Numbered from the stretch's first letter, positions 30,068-38,494 are shown. The stretch is DNA of 64,000 nucleotides from Microbacterium sp. M28 (GCF_025836995.1 NZ_CP107546.1:3286001-3350000), one strand, 5' to 3'. Numbers and translations: made by a program. The notes: generated by a model not told the origin, from the letters alone.

Positions 30068-30252
30068 CTCGGCGTTTGTTACAGCCGATCGATGGTGCGC
30101 AACGGGAGGACCTCACACGGTCCGGAGGATCGGATCGCGCGTTCTGATCGGATCGTTCGTGCGCGTGGCAGAACCACTGCGTCCGCCACGCGATCGGCGT
30201 GGCGGAGCGCTCGCTCCGGTCGCCCTGTCGCGATGGATGCCAGGATGAAACC

Positions 30253-30552
30253 ATGCCGCGCATTCAGCACACCGTGACCTTCCGCCTCGTCCACCCGGCA
30301 GGGTCTCCGGCCGAAGCGGGCTTTCTCGGCGATGCGCGCACGACACTGACCTCCATCCCGGGTGTGGAGGACTTCCGCATCCATGCGCAGGTCAGCCCGA
30401 AGAGCGATCTCGCGTTCCAGTTCTCGATGGTCTTCGCGAACGAGGACGTGTGCGCGGCTTATGACCAGCATCCGGCGCACGTCGCATTCGTGGCAGAGCG
30501 GTGGGTGCCGGAGGTCGCGGCATTCCAGGAGTTCGACTACGTCGCCGTGTGA
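30253..30552 (+). CDS. Dabb domain protein
   Basis: A 99-residue stress-responsive alpha/beta-barrel (Dabb) protein. It begins IQHTVTFRLVHPAGSPAEA and ends with the family features DEVCAAYDQHPAHVAFV-like spacing (here EDVCAAYDQHPAHVAFVAER) and a C-terminal F-D-Y strand. Dabb proteins form dimeric ferredoxin-like barrels; some are cyclases or act in stress, most are uncharacterised. The gene stands alone, preceded by about 190 bp without another gene and convergent with the esterase gene. Confidence 0.8.
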   Translation: MPRIQHTVTFRLVHPAGSPAEAGFLGDARTTLTSIPGVEDFRIHAQVSPKSDLAFQFSMVFANEDVCAAYDQHPAHVAFVAERWVPEVAAFQEFDYVAV

Positions 30553-30585
30553 CGTCGCGCAGGAGGCGTCGTCACGGCGCCGCGC

Positions 30586-31533
30586 TCAGCGCCGCTCGTT
30601 GCAAACCGCCTGAACCGGATCCAGAGCGCGCTCCAGCCATGCGCGCGCCCTGCCCATAAGCGCTTTCGCAGGCTGGGTGTCCCGCGCCCAGTTCTCGAAG
30701 CCGTGCGGCGCGCCGGGAACGATGTCGAACTCGACATCGACGCCGGCTTTCTGCAGGCGGCGGGCGTAGTCCTCGTCCTCGCCGAAGAAGAGCTCGATGT
30801 CCCCGACGGCGATGTAGGCCGTCGGGAGTCCGGTCAGATCGGTTCGCCGGGCGGCAGCCGCGTACGGCGGAAGATCCGGCGCGCCGATGGCTTCGCCGAC
30901 ATATCCGCTCCAGCCGACCCTGTTCGCACGGTTGTTCCAGATCCAATGATCGATCTCATCGAGCGACCTTTCGGCGGCCGTGCGATCGTCGAGCATCGGC
31001 GCGAACAACCACTGCGCCACCGGCTGCACTCCCCCTTCATCGTGCAACCGCTGCACCAGCGCCGCCGCCAGTCCGCCGCCGGCGCTCTCGCCGCCGATGG
31101 CGAGTCGCGAGGGATCGGCGCCGAGGCTCCGAGCCTGTTCGCAGAGCCACACCCACGCATCGTGGACATCGTCGATCGCAGCGGGGAACGGATGGTCGGG
31201 TGCGAAGCGGTAGTTCGCGGAGACGATCGGGATGCCGAGTTCGCGGGCCGTCTCACCGCAGAGCACTTCGTCCTGACGCGCGTCGCCGAACAGCAGACCT
31301 CCGCCGTGAATCCACAGCAGAGCGCCGCCGCCACCGCTGGTCTCCGGTCGATAGATGCGGAGTCGGACGCTTCCGATGGTGATGTTCGACACCGTGACGC
31401 CATCGATCCGGGTCACCGGCATGATGCGTGTGGCCAGTCGCATGACCGTGCGCATCCACGCTTTCGAGGGGTCCGTCGACGGCAGCTTCAGTGTCGCCTT
31501 CCGCAGTGCGGGATCGACTCGTGCGATATCCAT
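30586..31533 (-). CDS. Alpha/beta hydrolase, hormone-sensitive-lipase type esterase
   Basis: A 315-residue carboxylesterase. The oxyanion motif HGGG is in LLWIHGGGLLFGD, the nucleophile in IGGESAGGGLAAAL (GxSxG), the acid probably in the Asp of the AVGDIELFFGEDED region, and the His in APHGFENW. These are the hallmarks of bacterial HSL (family IV) esterases acting on short acyl esters. It has no signal peptide. It lies 35 bp downstream of dnaB on the same strand and could be read through from it, but a functional link is unlikely. Confidence 0.88.
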   Translation of the reverse strand: MDIARVDPALRKATLKLPSTDPSKAWMRTVMRLATRIMPVTRIDGVTVSNITIGSVRLRIYRPETSGGGGALLWIHGGGLLFGDARQDEVLCGETARELGIPIVSANYRFAPDHPFPAAIDDVHDAWVWLCEQARSLGADPSRLAIGGESAGGGLAAALVQRLHDEGGVQPVAQWLFAPMLDDRTAAERSLDEIDHWIWNNRANRVGWSGYVGEAIGAPDLPPYAAAARRTDLTGLPTAYIAVGDIELFFGEDEDYARRLQKAGVDVEFDIVPGAPHGFENWARDTQPAKALMGRARAWLERALDPVQAVCNERR

Positions 31534-31568
31534 AACCGGCCCTTCGTTCTGCGACCAGACGTCGACGA

Positions 31569-32966
31569 CTAGTGGAAGTCGCCGCCAGGGCCGCCGCCAC
31601 CGAAGTCGCCTGGCGCCATGTCGGCGAAGCGCGAGTAGTGCCCCTGGAAGGCGACCTGGATCGTCGCGGTCGGGCCGTTGCGGTGCTTGGCGACGATCAG
31701 GTCGGCCTCACCGGGCCGGACGTCCTTGTCGTAGACGGAGTCGCGGTGCAGCAGGATCACCATGTCGGCATCCTGCTCGATCGAGCCGGACTCACGGAGG
31801 TCGCTGATCGCGGGCTTCTTGTCCTGACGCTGCTCGGGGCCACGGTTCAGCTGCGACAGCGCGATGACGGGGACCTGCAGCTCCTTGGCGATCAGCTTGA
31901 GGCTGCGCGAGAACTCCGAGACCTCCTGCTGACGCGACTCGACGCGCTTGCCGCTGGTCATCAGCTGCAGATAGTCGATGATCACCATCCGCAGCCCCTC
32001 GCGCTGCTTGAGGCGTCGGCACTTGGCTCGGATCTCGACGAGCGTCATGTTCGGGCTGTCGTCGATGTAGAGCGGTGCATCGTTGATGCGGCCACGGGTG
32101 GCCGCGACGGTGGTCCAGTCCCGTGGATCGAGGGTTCCCTTGCGCATGCTCTGCAGCGGGATCTGCCCTTCGGCGCTGAGCAGGCGCATCGCGATCTCGC
32201 TCTTGCCCATCTCGAGGGAGAAGAAGATCGACGGGATGTTGTGGCCGATGGACGCGGAACGCGCGAAGTCCAGCGCGAGCGTGGACTTACCCATGGCCGG
32301 CCGAGCGGCGACGACGATCATCTGTCCGCCGTGCAGGCCGTTGGTGAGCTCGTCCAACTCCTTGAAGCCGGTCGGGATGCCGGTCATGGATCCGTCGCGC
32401 CCGCTCGCGGCCTCGATCTCCTCGAGCGCGGCATCCACGGCGACCGTCAGCGGCACGTAGTCCTCGGCGGTCTCGGTGCCGGTGACCGAATAGATCTCGG
32501 CCTGCGCGTTGTTGACCAGGTCGGTCGCGTCACCCTGGCCGTCGTAGCCGAGTTGGACGATGCGGGTGCCGGCGTCGACGAGACGGCGGAGGATCGCGCG
32601 CTCGGAGACGATGCCCGCGTAGTAACCGGCGTTCGCCGCGGTCGGAACGATCGAGGTCAGCGTGTGCAGATAGTCGGCGCCACCGGCTCGGCTCAGCTCA
32701 CCGGTTTTGATGAGCTCATCGGTGACGGCGACGACATCCGTCGGCTCGCCGTGCGAATACAGCGAGAGGATCGCCTCGAAGATGAGCTCGTGTTTGGGGA
32801 TGTAGAAGTCCGCGCCCCTGAGGGTCTCGATGACATCCGCCACGGCATCCTTCGACAGCAGCATGCCGCCCAGCGCGCTCTGCTCGGCGAGCAGGTCGTG
32901 AGGTGGTGTGCGCTCCGGGGGTCGCTTCCCACCGAGTCGCTCCTCCGAGATGTCAGCGATCGACAC
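31569..32966 (-). CDS. dnaB: Replicative DNA helicase DnaB
   Basis: A 465-residue hexameric helicase that unwinds DNA at the replication fork. The N-terminal domain (about 20-125, DLLAEQSALGGMLLSKDAV) interacts with primase. The RecA-fold C-terminal domain has Walker A ARPAMGKSTLA (Lys 227), Walker B MVIIDYLQLM and the ALSQLNRGPEQR loop. No intein interrupts it, although many actinobacterial dnaB genes carry one. The GTG start at 32966 has GAAGGGAG upstream. In relatives dnaB usually follows rplI closely; here about 4.6 kb of opposite-strand genes separate them. Confidence 0.95.
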   Translation of the reverse strand: MSIADISEERLGGKRPPERTPPHDLLAEQSALGGMLLSKDAVADVIETLRGADFYIPKHELIFEAILSLYSHGEPTDVVAVTDELIKTGELSRAGGADYLHTLTSIVPTAANAGYYAGIVSERAILRRLVDAGTRIVQLGYDGQGDATDLVNNAQAEIYSVTGTETAEDYVPLTVAVDAALEEIEAASGRDGSMTGIPTGFKELDELTNGLHGGQMIVVAARPAMGKSTLALDFARSASIGHNIPSIFFSLEMGKSEIAMRLLSAEGQIPLQSMRKGTLDPRDWTTVAATRGRINDAPLYIDDSPNMTLVEIRAKCRRLKQREGLRMVIIDYLQLMTSGKRVESRQQEVSEFSRSLKLIAKELQVPVIALSQLNRGPEQRQDKKPAISDLRESGSIEQDADMVILLHRDSVYDKDVRPGEADLIVAKHRNGPTATIQVAFQGHYSRFADMAPGDFGGGGPGGDFH

Positions 32967-33089
32967 AGGGCTCCCTTCGGTGCGGTGGACGGTGCGGGCC
33001 GACGAGCCCTGCTGCGACGCCGTCCGCGGTCGAGCACAGCGAACCACGGACTTCAGACATCTCGTCGCTCGACCACGCTAGGAGTGCGG

Positions 33090-33253
33090 TTCTCCACATG
33101 CAACACGGCCTGTGGATAACTCTGTGGAGAGATTGCGGACAACACCGGAGTGTCTGTGTACAACGGTTGTGGATAAGCCTGTGAAACGAAGTTTCATGTA
33201 CCCGAATATTGGCTTCTGACCTGGGCTTGCCTCGTTCCCCAGGCTGTGGATGG
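33090..33253. promoter_or_regulatory. DnaA-box cluster upstream of dnaB
   Basis: The 497-bp stretch between dnaB and the next gene holds no gene. It contains two perfect TTATCCACA boxes on the minus strand (33111-33119 and 33169-33177), an 8/9 match at 33090-33098 (TTCTCCACA), and two weaker ones at 33123-33131 and 33245-33253. Base composition is less GC-rich than the surroundings. A small palindrome TGAAAC GAA GTTTCA sits at 33182-33196. It must also contain the dnaB promoter and the promoter of the secreted-protein gene at 33464. Confidence 0.65.
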
Positions 33254-33463
33254 AATCCAGTTTCAACGGGCGCTTTAAGGTTGCCCTCGTTATACCCACA
33301 TGTGTACAACCTGGGGAAAGTCAAGTCCTTTTCCAGCCGGGCGCGTCTCCAGTCGACACGCCGCGAAACTCGCCGCCGCACCCCCTGGACACGCACCGAC
33401 GGACGGGAGTAATCTCAGCGGATCGGCGCATCGTGCGTCGCCAGCGTTTCCCTCGGAGGGGAG

Positions 33464-34618
33464 GTGAACGTGACCTCCGCAGTCGTACGTCCGCGCATCT
33501 CCCGCGCTGTCCTGTGGGGCGCGTTCGGAATCCTCGCCTGGGCAGGGTTCACACTTCTTGCCGGCGGCGGCTCGGCGCAGGCCTCCGAAGACGATCCGGA
33601 TGCGCCCACGGGGCCGCTCACCGCTCTCGTCACGACGACCACCGAGAAGGTCGCGACGACGGTGACGCAGGTGACCGCCCCGGTCGTCACCGCGATCGCT
33701 CCCGTCACCACTGCGGTCCAGCCCGTCACTCGACCGGCGGTCGAGGTCGTCAAGCCCGTGGTCACGCAGGTCGTCGCTCCGGTCGTCACCGATGTCGTCA
33801 AGCCCGTCGTGACAGACGTGGTGCAGCCGGTCGTGCCGGCCGCGACCGCTCCTGTGACGGCGACGGTTCCGCCGGCTCTCGAGTCCGCGACCGACACGGT
33901 CGCGGATGCGCCCGTGGTCGGGGACGTCGCAGCTCCCGTCCTCGAAACCGTCTCGGATGCCGTCGCAGACGTCTCGGGGCCGATCATCGGCCTCTTCGAC
34001 GATGAGCCGGTGTCGCGAATCGTGGACCCTCTGGTGGACACCATCACCGGTCTGCCGATCGTCGGCGACATCATCGTCGACTCCGGAGTCGGCTCCGTCG
34101 TCGACAGCACCACAGCGATCGTCGACGAGACGACGGCCACGATCGGGAACGCACTCGACGGGTCCGCCCAGGGGGTCGTGGACGGGCTCGATCCGACGAC
34201 TCCTGCAGGACCGGGGACGCGACCCGGACTTCCCACGGTCGCGGGGCCGGACTCCGCCCTCGCGCTCTTCGCGCCCGTAGCCGGAGTTGCCGCGCCGATG
34301 CTGACCAGCCATGCGCCGTCGGACGGCGCGCGTTCCGTCGCTTCCGAGCAGCTCTCGGCGCTGGCGGCCCCGACGGCGGGCGCACATGCCGTCGCCTCCG
34401 GCGGATCGGACGGCGTCCCGGCATCCGATTCGCCGATATCCCCGCAAGGCTCCACCCCGACATCCTCCGCCGGTCACGGCGGAGGTTCCCCCACGGACGG
34501 CGCTCGCGTCAGCGACGCATCCGACGGTCCGCATCGTGCCTGGATGCTGACCACCGCCGATCCGGATGACGATGTGCCGTCGTCGCCGGTCGCCGACACC
34601 GACGTCTCTCCTGACTGA
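33464..34618 (+). CDS. Secreted Val/Pro/Thr-rich low-complexity protein
   Basis: A 384-residue secreted protein, not assignable to a characterised family. An N-terminal signal peptide ends at about GSAQA/SED. Residues 60-140 are a repeat of Val, Pro and Thr. Four consecutive octapeptides VVKPVVTQ, VVAPVVTD, VVKPVVTD and VVQPVVPA occupy residues 95-126. A hydrophilic region with D-T-I-T-G and P-I-V-G-D-I segments follows, then a Ser/Gly/Asp-rich tail with no LPXTG or membrane anchor and no cysteine. Two GTG starts six bases apart are possible; GGAGGGGAGG precedes them. It is next to, and on the same strand as, the chaplin-like protein and is likely a surface partner. Confidence 0.7.
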   Translation: MNVTSAVVRPRISRAVLWGAFGILAWAGFTLLAGGGSAQASEDDPDAPTGPLTALVTTTTEKVATTVTQVTAPVVTAIAPVTTAVQPVTRPAVEVVKPVVTQVVAPVVTDVVKPVVTDVVQPVVPAATAPVTATVPPALESATDTVADAPVVGDVAAPVLETVSDAVADVSGPIIGLFDDEPVSRIVDPLVDTITGLPIVGDIIVDSGVGSVVDSTTAIVDETTATIGNALDGSAQGVVDGLDPTTPAGPGTRPGLPTVAGPDSALALFAPVAGVAAPMLTSHAPSDGARSVASEQLSALAAPTAGAHAVASGGSDGVPASDSPISPQGSTPTSSAGHGGGSPTDGARVSDASDGPHRAWMLTTADPDDDVPSSPVADTDVSPD

Positions 34619-34699
34619 CCGGTGATCACGCCGTCCTTTCCGGACGGTCACGAGGTGCTGCGCGCACACCCACACTTGCGCGCGCCATCCAGATCACCC

Positions 34700-34718
34700 A
34701 TTCAGTCAGGAGCTGAAT
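34700..34718 (+). promoter_or_regulatory. Hairpin presenting the ribosome-binding site in its loop
   Basis: ATTCAG (34700-34705) pairs with CTGAAT (34713-34718), and the Shine-Dalgarno sequence CAGGAG lies in the loop, just before the ATG at 34720. It may make translation of the wall protein efficient or conditional. Confidence 0.3.
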
Positions 34719-34719
34719 C

Positions 34720-36762
34720 ATGCGTACATTCACCAAGCACGCCCTCTGCGGTGTGCTGCTCGCCGGCGGGATAACCCTGTTCGGCGCCACGGTCGCCAAC
34801 GCGGCCGAAACCGACGGAGACGAAGGTCTCCTCTCCGGCACCCAGGCGGTCGCCCCCATCTCGGTGCCCGTCACCATCGTCGACAACGCGGTCTCCGTGC
34901 TCGGCGAATCCACAGTCCAGGAATCCGAGCCCGCGGCCGCCCCGGCGGCACCGGCGCCCGCTGCGACGACAGACGGCTCGTCAGGAACGGCATCCGGCTC
35001 GCAAGCCGTCGTGACCGTCAACGTGCCTGTCACCGTGCAGGACGTCGCCGTGGGCGTTCTCGGATCCTCCGAAACCGGGGCCTCCGCCGCCGTACCCCCA
35101 GACGAGACTCCCCGGGTCTCGGAGCAGAGCCCGGCTCCCCAAGCCGACCCGGCTCCCGCGGCGGAGGACCCCGTCCTCGAGACGAACGGCACCGACTCGC
35201 TCCTCAGCGGATCGCAGGCGCTCGTCGCAGTCAACGTACCCATCACGGTCGCCGGAAACGGCATCTCGGTGCTCGGCTCGAGCGACGTCGATTCAACGTC
35301 CGCGGAACAGGATGCCGCGGCACCGGCCTCCTCCGCTCCGAGTGCGGGCGCAACCACCGGCGGGGAGGACTCGATCCTGGGCGGCACCCAGGTCGTGGCA
35401 CCGGTGAACGCACCGATCACGATCGGCGGGAACGCCATCGGCGTCGCCGGTGACAGCACCGTCGCAGGCAGCGGAGACGACACCGCGGCATCGCCAGGAA
35501 CGACCCGCGCGGCGCCATCGACGAGTGGCGATGATTCGATCGCCAGCGGATCGCAGGTCGCAGCGCCCGTCACCGCACCGATCACCGTCGGCGGCAACGC
35601 CATCGGTGTTCTCGGCGACAGCAGCGTGAACGGCGGAGACGCCGACAGCACGACTGGACCGACGGGATCTGCTGAGGCACCGACCACGAGCGGGGATGAT
35701 TCCACCGCTGGCGGCACGCAGGTGGTGACACCGGTCACCGCACCCGCCACCGTGGATGGAAACGCCATCGGGGTTCTCGGGGACGGCAACGTCTCCGGAG
35801 GAGGCGCCGACGGCAGCACCGCGCCGGCAGGATCTGCCGGCGCACCGACGACCGGCGGGGATGATTCCACCCTCGGCGGTTCGCAGGTCGTGGCACCGGT
35901 CACCGCCCCGATCACGGTCGGCGGCAACGCCATCGGGGTCGTCGGCGACGGAACCGTCACCGGCGCAGACACCGGCGGCAGCACCGCACCGGCATCCGAA
36001 GAGGGACCGACCACCGGCGGGGACGACTCGACCGCAGGCGGCACCCAGGTCGTGGCGCCCATCACCGCACCCGTCACCGTGGGCGGCAACGCCATCGGCG
36101 TCGCGGGTGACGGCAGCGTCACGGACGGAGACACCGGCGGCAGCACCGCACCGGCATCCGAAGAGGGACCGACCACCGGCGGGGATGACTCCACCGCCGG
36201 CGGCACCCAAGTCGTCGCCCCCATCACCGCACCGGTCACCGTCGGCGGCAACGCCATCGGTGTCGCCGGCGACGGAACCGTCACCGGTGGAGACGTCGGC
36301 ACGGCGGGACCGGTGACGCCGAGTGGCGGAGCTGTGACGACCGGCGAGGGTTCCATCCTCGGTGGCACGCAGGTCGCACTCCCGATCACCGCTCCGATCA
36401 CGATCGGCGGCAACGCCATCGGAGTCATCGGCGACGCGGAAGTCGACGACCCGGGCACCGACCCCGGCACGGATCCTGGAACCGACCCGGGGACAGACCC
36501 CGGGACAGATCCCGGAACGGACCCCGGAACCGACCCCGGCACGGACCCCGGGACCGACCCGGGCACCAACCCGGGCACCGACCCGGGCTCCACCTCGGTG
36601 ACCGCACCGCTCAGCGGCGGACAGGTCGCTGCGATGGCGGCCACCGGCAACGGTGCACAGGCCCTGGCCAGCACCGGCGCGACCGACATCGTGCCGCTGG
36701 CGGTCCTGGGTCTGGCGAGCCTGCTGTTCGGAGCGAGCCTCCTGCGCCGCCGCACGGCGTAG
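34720..36762 (+). CDS. Chaplin-like repeat cell-wall protein with LAXTG sorting signal
   Basis: A 680-residue surface protein. A signal peptide (residues 1-29, ending VANA) is followed by ten repeats of a ~28-residue beta-rich unit of the form GTQVVAPVTAPITVGGNAIG plus VLGD. This is the chaplin pattern, in which Streptomyces has QVPVHVPVNVCGNSVNVVG, but the two Cys of true chaplins are missing. Linkers are Gly/Ser/Thr/Asp-rich. Eleven PGT[D/N] units act as a wall-spanning stalk (about 578-621). The end is LASTGA, a hydrophobic stretch and RRRTA: a sortase-E-type LAXTG signal. It is likely covalently anchored and surface-displayed; amyloid-like assembly is inference. CAGGAG precedes the ATG. 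Confidence 0.8.
   Translation: MRTFTKHALCGVLLAGGITLFGATVANAAETDGDEGLLSGTQAVAPISVPVTIVDNAVSVLGESTVQESEPAAAPAAPAPAATTDGSSGTASGSQAVVTVNVPVTVQDVAVGVLGSSETGASAAVPPDETPRVSEQSPAPQADPAPAAEDPVLETNGTDSLLSGSQALVAVNVPITVAGNGISVLGSSDVDSTSAEQDAAAPASSAPSAGATTGGEDSILGGTQVVAPVNAPITIGGNAIGVAGDSTVAGSGDDTAASPGTTRAAPSTSGDDSIASGSQVAAPVTAPITVGGNAIGVLGDSSVNGGDADSTTGPTGSAEAPTTSGDDSTAGGTQVVTPVTAPATVDGNAIGVLGDGNVSGGGADGSTAPAGSAGAPTTGGDDSTLGGSQVVAPVTAPITVGGNAIGVVGDGTVTGADTGGSTAPASEEGPTTGGDDSTAGGTQVVAPITAPVTVGGNAIGVAGDGSVTDGDTGGSTAPASEEGPTTGGDDSTAGGTQVVAPITAPVTVGGNAIGVAGDGTVTGGDVGTAGPVTPSGGAVTTGEGSILGGTQVALPITAPITIGGNAIGVIGDAEVDDPGTDPGTDPGTDPGTDPGTDPGTDPGTDPGTDPGTDPGTNPGTDPGSTSVTAPLSGGQVAAMAATGNGAQALASTGATDIVPLAVLGLASLLFGASLLRRRTA
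34828..36441 (+). repeat. Ten tandem chaplin-like domain repeats
   Basis: Ten copies of a ~28-residue core separated by linkers; from the fourth copy on, the period is close to 50-54 residues. Copies 7-9 are most alike. A 57-nt stretch at 35967-36023 recurs identically at 36129-36185, 162 nt apart, pointing to recent duplication or gene conversion. Confidence 0.85.
36451..36591 (+). repeat. PGTD tetrapeptide repeat (12-nt period)
   Basis: Eleven PGT[D/N] units plus a final PGS. Synonymous codons differ between units, so the peptide repeat seems to be selected rather than freshly expanded at the DNA level. Confidence 0.85.
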
Positions 36763-36770
36763 CGCCCACC

Positions 36771-36823
36771 ACCGGGCGAGGACCGACGCCCTCGGGGGAG
36801 GAGTCGTCCGGTCCTCGTCCGGT
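36771..36823 (+). terminator. Terminator of the wall-protein gene
   Basis: 36771-36785 pairs with 36809-36823 at 14 of 15 positions, starting 8 bp after the stop codon. Confidence 0.65.
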
Positions 36824-36905
36824 GCGTGCGCGCCCAGCGGAGCCGGGAACCCCTCCTGAGCCCCACGCTGCCGGTACCCGGCACCGACACCGGTCGCGCA
36901 CGCAA

Positions 36906-36946
36906 GCGGCGGATGCTCCGAGCTCCTCCCTCCGAGCATCCGCCGC
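36906..36946 (+). terminator. Second hairpin before topoisomerase gene
   Basis: A perfect 13-bp stem (GCGGCGGATGCTC, 36906-36918, with 36934-36946) around a 15-nt pyrimidine-rich loop. With the hairpin at 36771 it makes a double terminator in this 258-bp gap. Confidence 0.5.
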
Positions 36947-37020
36947 TCCTTCGCCCCAGGGCATCAAGCCCCTTGACGGACAGCGGATCCACCCGGTCTG
37001 CTGTTCCTCAGGAGGTGGTC

Positions 37021-37971
37021 ATGCCGCGAATCCGTCGTGTCGACCCGGCATCCCTGCCCGGCATCCGAAGAGTCCGCTCACGCGGCCGTTTCCGGTACCG
37101 CAACCCGGACGGCAGCGCCGTGAGCGCAGACGACCGCGAGCGCATCGCGGCTCTCGTGATCCCGCCGGCCTGGACGAACGTGTGGATCAGCCCCGATCCC
37201 GACGGGCACGTGCAGGCGACCGGCACGGATGCCGCAGGCAGACGCCAGTACATCTACCACCCGCGCTGGCGCACCCGCCAAGACGGCGAGAAGTTCGAGC
37301 GGGCCCTTCGGCTCGCCGCCGCCCTCCCTGCGCTGCGCGCCCAGGCCACGCGGGCGTTGCGCGGCGATGACGAACGGGCACGCGTGCTCGCCGTGGCCTT
37401 CCGTCTCCTCGACCGGACCGCGATCCGGATCGGATCCCCCGGTTACCTCCGCCGGTACGGCAGCCGCGGGCTGACGACGCTGCGCTGGGCCGACGTCTCC
37501 TGGGACTCCGCGACCATCACACTGACCTTTCGCGGCAAGATGAGCCTCCTCCACGCGATCGAGTTCGAGGACGAGGACCTCCTCGCGTGGATCGCCTCGC
37601 ACGCGGCGCATCCACCCCGGGCGTTCCTCCTGCGCTACAGCGACGGACGTCGGCGCCGCGCCATCGGCCCTGCCGACGTGAACGCGTTCCTCGCGGAAGC
37701 CGCGGGCGAGCCGTTCACGGCCAAGGACTTCCGAACGCTCCGCGGCACGACGACAGCTGCGCTGGTCCTCGCGGAGCGGGCCGACGAGGATGCCGAGGCG
37801 CGCGAGCGCGTGGCCATCGACGCCGTCGCGACCGCCCTGGGGAACACGAGTGCGGTCGCGAAGGCCAGCTACATCGATCCGAGGGTCCTCGCCGCGGCGC
37901 GGAAGGGGAGATTCGTCGACCCCACGCAGTCGCCGGAGAACGCCCTGCTGCGACTGCTCGGCCGCGCGTGA
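37021..37971 (+). CDS. DNA topoisomerase IB, poxvirus type
   Basis: A 316-residue type IB topoisomerase that relaxes supercoils by a 3'-phosphotyrosyl nick. The N-terminal domain shows GRFRYRNPDGSAV and IPPAWTNVWISPDPDGH, then YIYHPRWRTRQDGEKFER. The catalytic domain has the Arg region LLDRTAIRIGSPGYL, the Lys loop FRGK, DFRTLRGTTTAA and the nucleophile Tyr 284 in AKASYIDPRVL. AGGAGGTGG lies just before the ATG. Many soil bacteria carry this non-essential enzyme; its place between a surface protein and rplI is unusual. It is monocistronic. Confidence 0.92.
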   Translation: MPRIRRVDPASLPGIRRVRSRGRFRYRNPDGSAVSADDRERIAALVIPPAWTNVWISPDPDGHVQATGTDAAGRRQYIYHPRWRTRQDGEKFERALRLAAALPALRAQATRALRGDDERARVLAVAFRLLDRTAIRIGSPGYLRRYGSRGLTTLRWADVSWDSATITLTFRGKMSLLHAIEFEDEDLLAWIASHAAHPPRAFLLRYSDGRRRRAIGPADVNAFLAEAAGEPFTAKDFRTLRGTTTAALVLAERADEDAEARERVAIDAVATALGNTSAVAKASYIDPRVLAAARKGRFVDPTQSPENALLRLLGRA

Positions 37972-37986
37972 GCATCGTCGGAAACG

Positions 37987-38022
37987 ACGGATGCCGCCCT
38001 CCCGAAGGAGGACGGCATCCGT
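37987..38022. terminator. Bidirectional terminator between topoisomerase IB and rplI
   Basis: A 16-bp stem with one mismatch (37987-38002 with 38007-38022) and a CGAA tetraloop, between convergent genes. Confidence 0.8.
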
Positions 38023-38041
38023 TCGTTGCGGGTGTCACGCC

Positions 38042-38494
38042 TTACTTGGCGGCGACGACCTGCAGCGTGATGACAGCGGTCACGTCGTCGTGCAGACGAA
38101 CGGTGGCCTCGTGGTCACCGGTCGCCTTGATGGCGTTGGTGATGTGCACCTTGCGCTTGTCGATGCTGCCGAGACCAGCGCCCTCGACGGCATCCGCGAT
38201 GTCGGCGGTCTTGACCGAGCCGAACAGGCGACCCGTCGCGCCGGCCTTGACGGCCAGACGGACCTTGGTGCCCTCGAGCTTGTCCTTGAGCGCCACGGCC
38301 TCGTCGCGGTCGTGGATCGCACGCGCCTTGCGGGCAGCCTGGATCTGGTCGACCTGCTTTTCGCCGCCGCGGGTCCACGCCGTGGCGTAGCCCTGGGGGA
38401 TGAGGTAGTTGCGGGCGTACCCGTTCTTGACCTCGACCACGTCACCGGCGCTTCCGAGCCCGGCGACCTCGTTCGTGAGAATCAGCTTTGCCAT
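38042..38494 (-). CDS. rplI: 50S ribosomal protein L9
   Basis: A 150-residue L9 of normal length. The N-terminal domain [20 protein letters not shown] and [12 protein letters not shown] is canonical, followed by the long connecting helix and the C-terminal domain ([16 protein letters not shown]). It binds 23S rRNA domain V near the L1 stalk. It is the last gene of rpsF-ssb-rpsR-rplI, 11 bp after rpsR, and ends in a strong bidirectional terminator. Confidence 0.98.
   Translation of the reverse strand: MAKLILTNEVAGLGSAGDVVEVKNGYARNYLIPQGYATAWTRGGEKQVDQIQAARKARAIHDRDEAVALKDKLEGTKVRLAVKAGATGRLFGSVKTADIADAVEGAGLGSIDKRKVHITNAIKATGDHEATVRLHDDVTAVITLQVVAAK

Noticed and set aside
30100..30240. A possible gene between the SelW-like and Dabb genes
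   Set aside because: Frames here are short, Arg-rich and without start signals; the 198-bp gap is taken as non-coding.
33090..33253. Chromosomal origin (oriC)
   Set aside because: DnaA boxes are present, but dnaA, dnaN, rpmH and gyrB are absent and the region adjoins dnaB; treated as a DnaA-box cluster only.
33464..34618. Wall anchor on the Val/Pro-rich protein
   Set aside because: The C-terminus is acidic and hydrophilic, with no LPXTG/LAXTG motif or hydrophobic stretch.
36451..36591. Regular 12-nt repeats considered as a CRISPR or satellite
   Set aside because: They are in frame, code for PGTD units, have no spacers and differ in synonymous positions.
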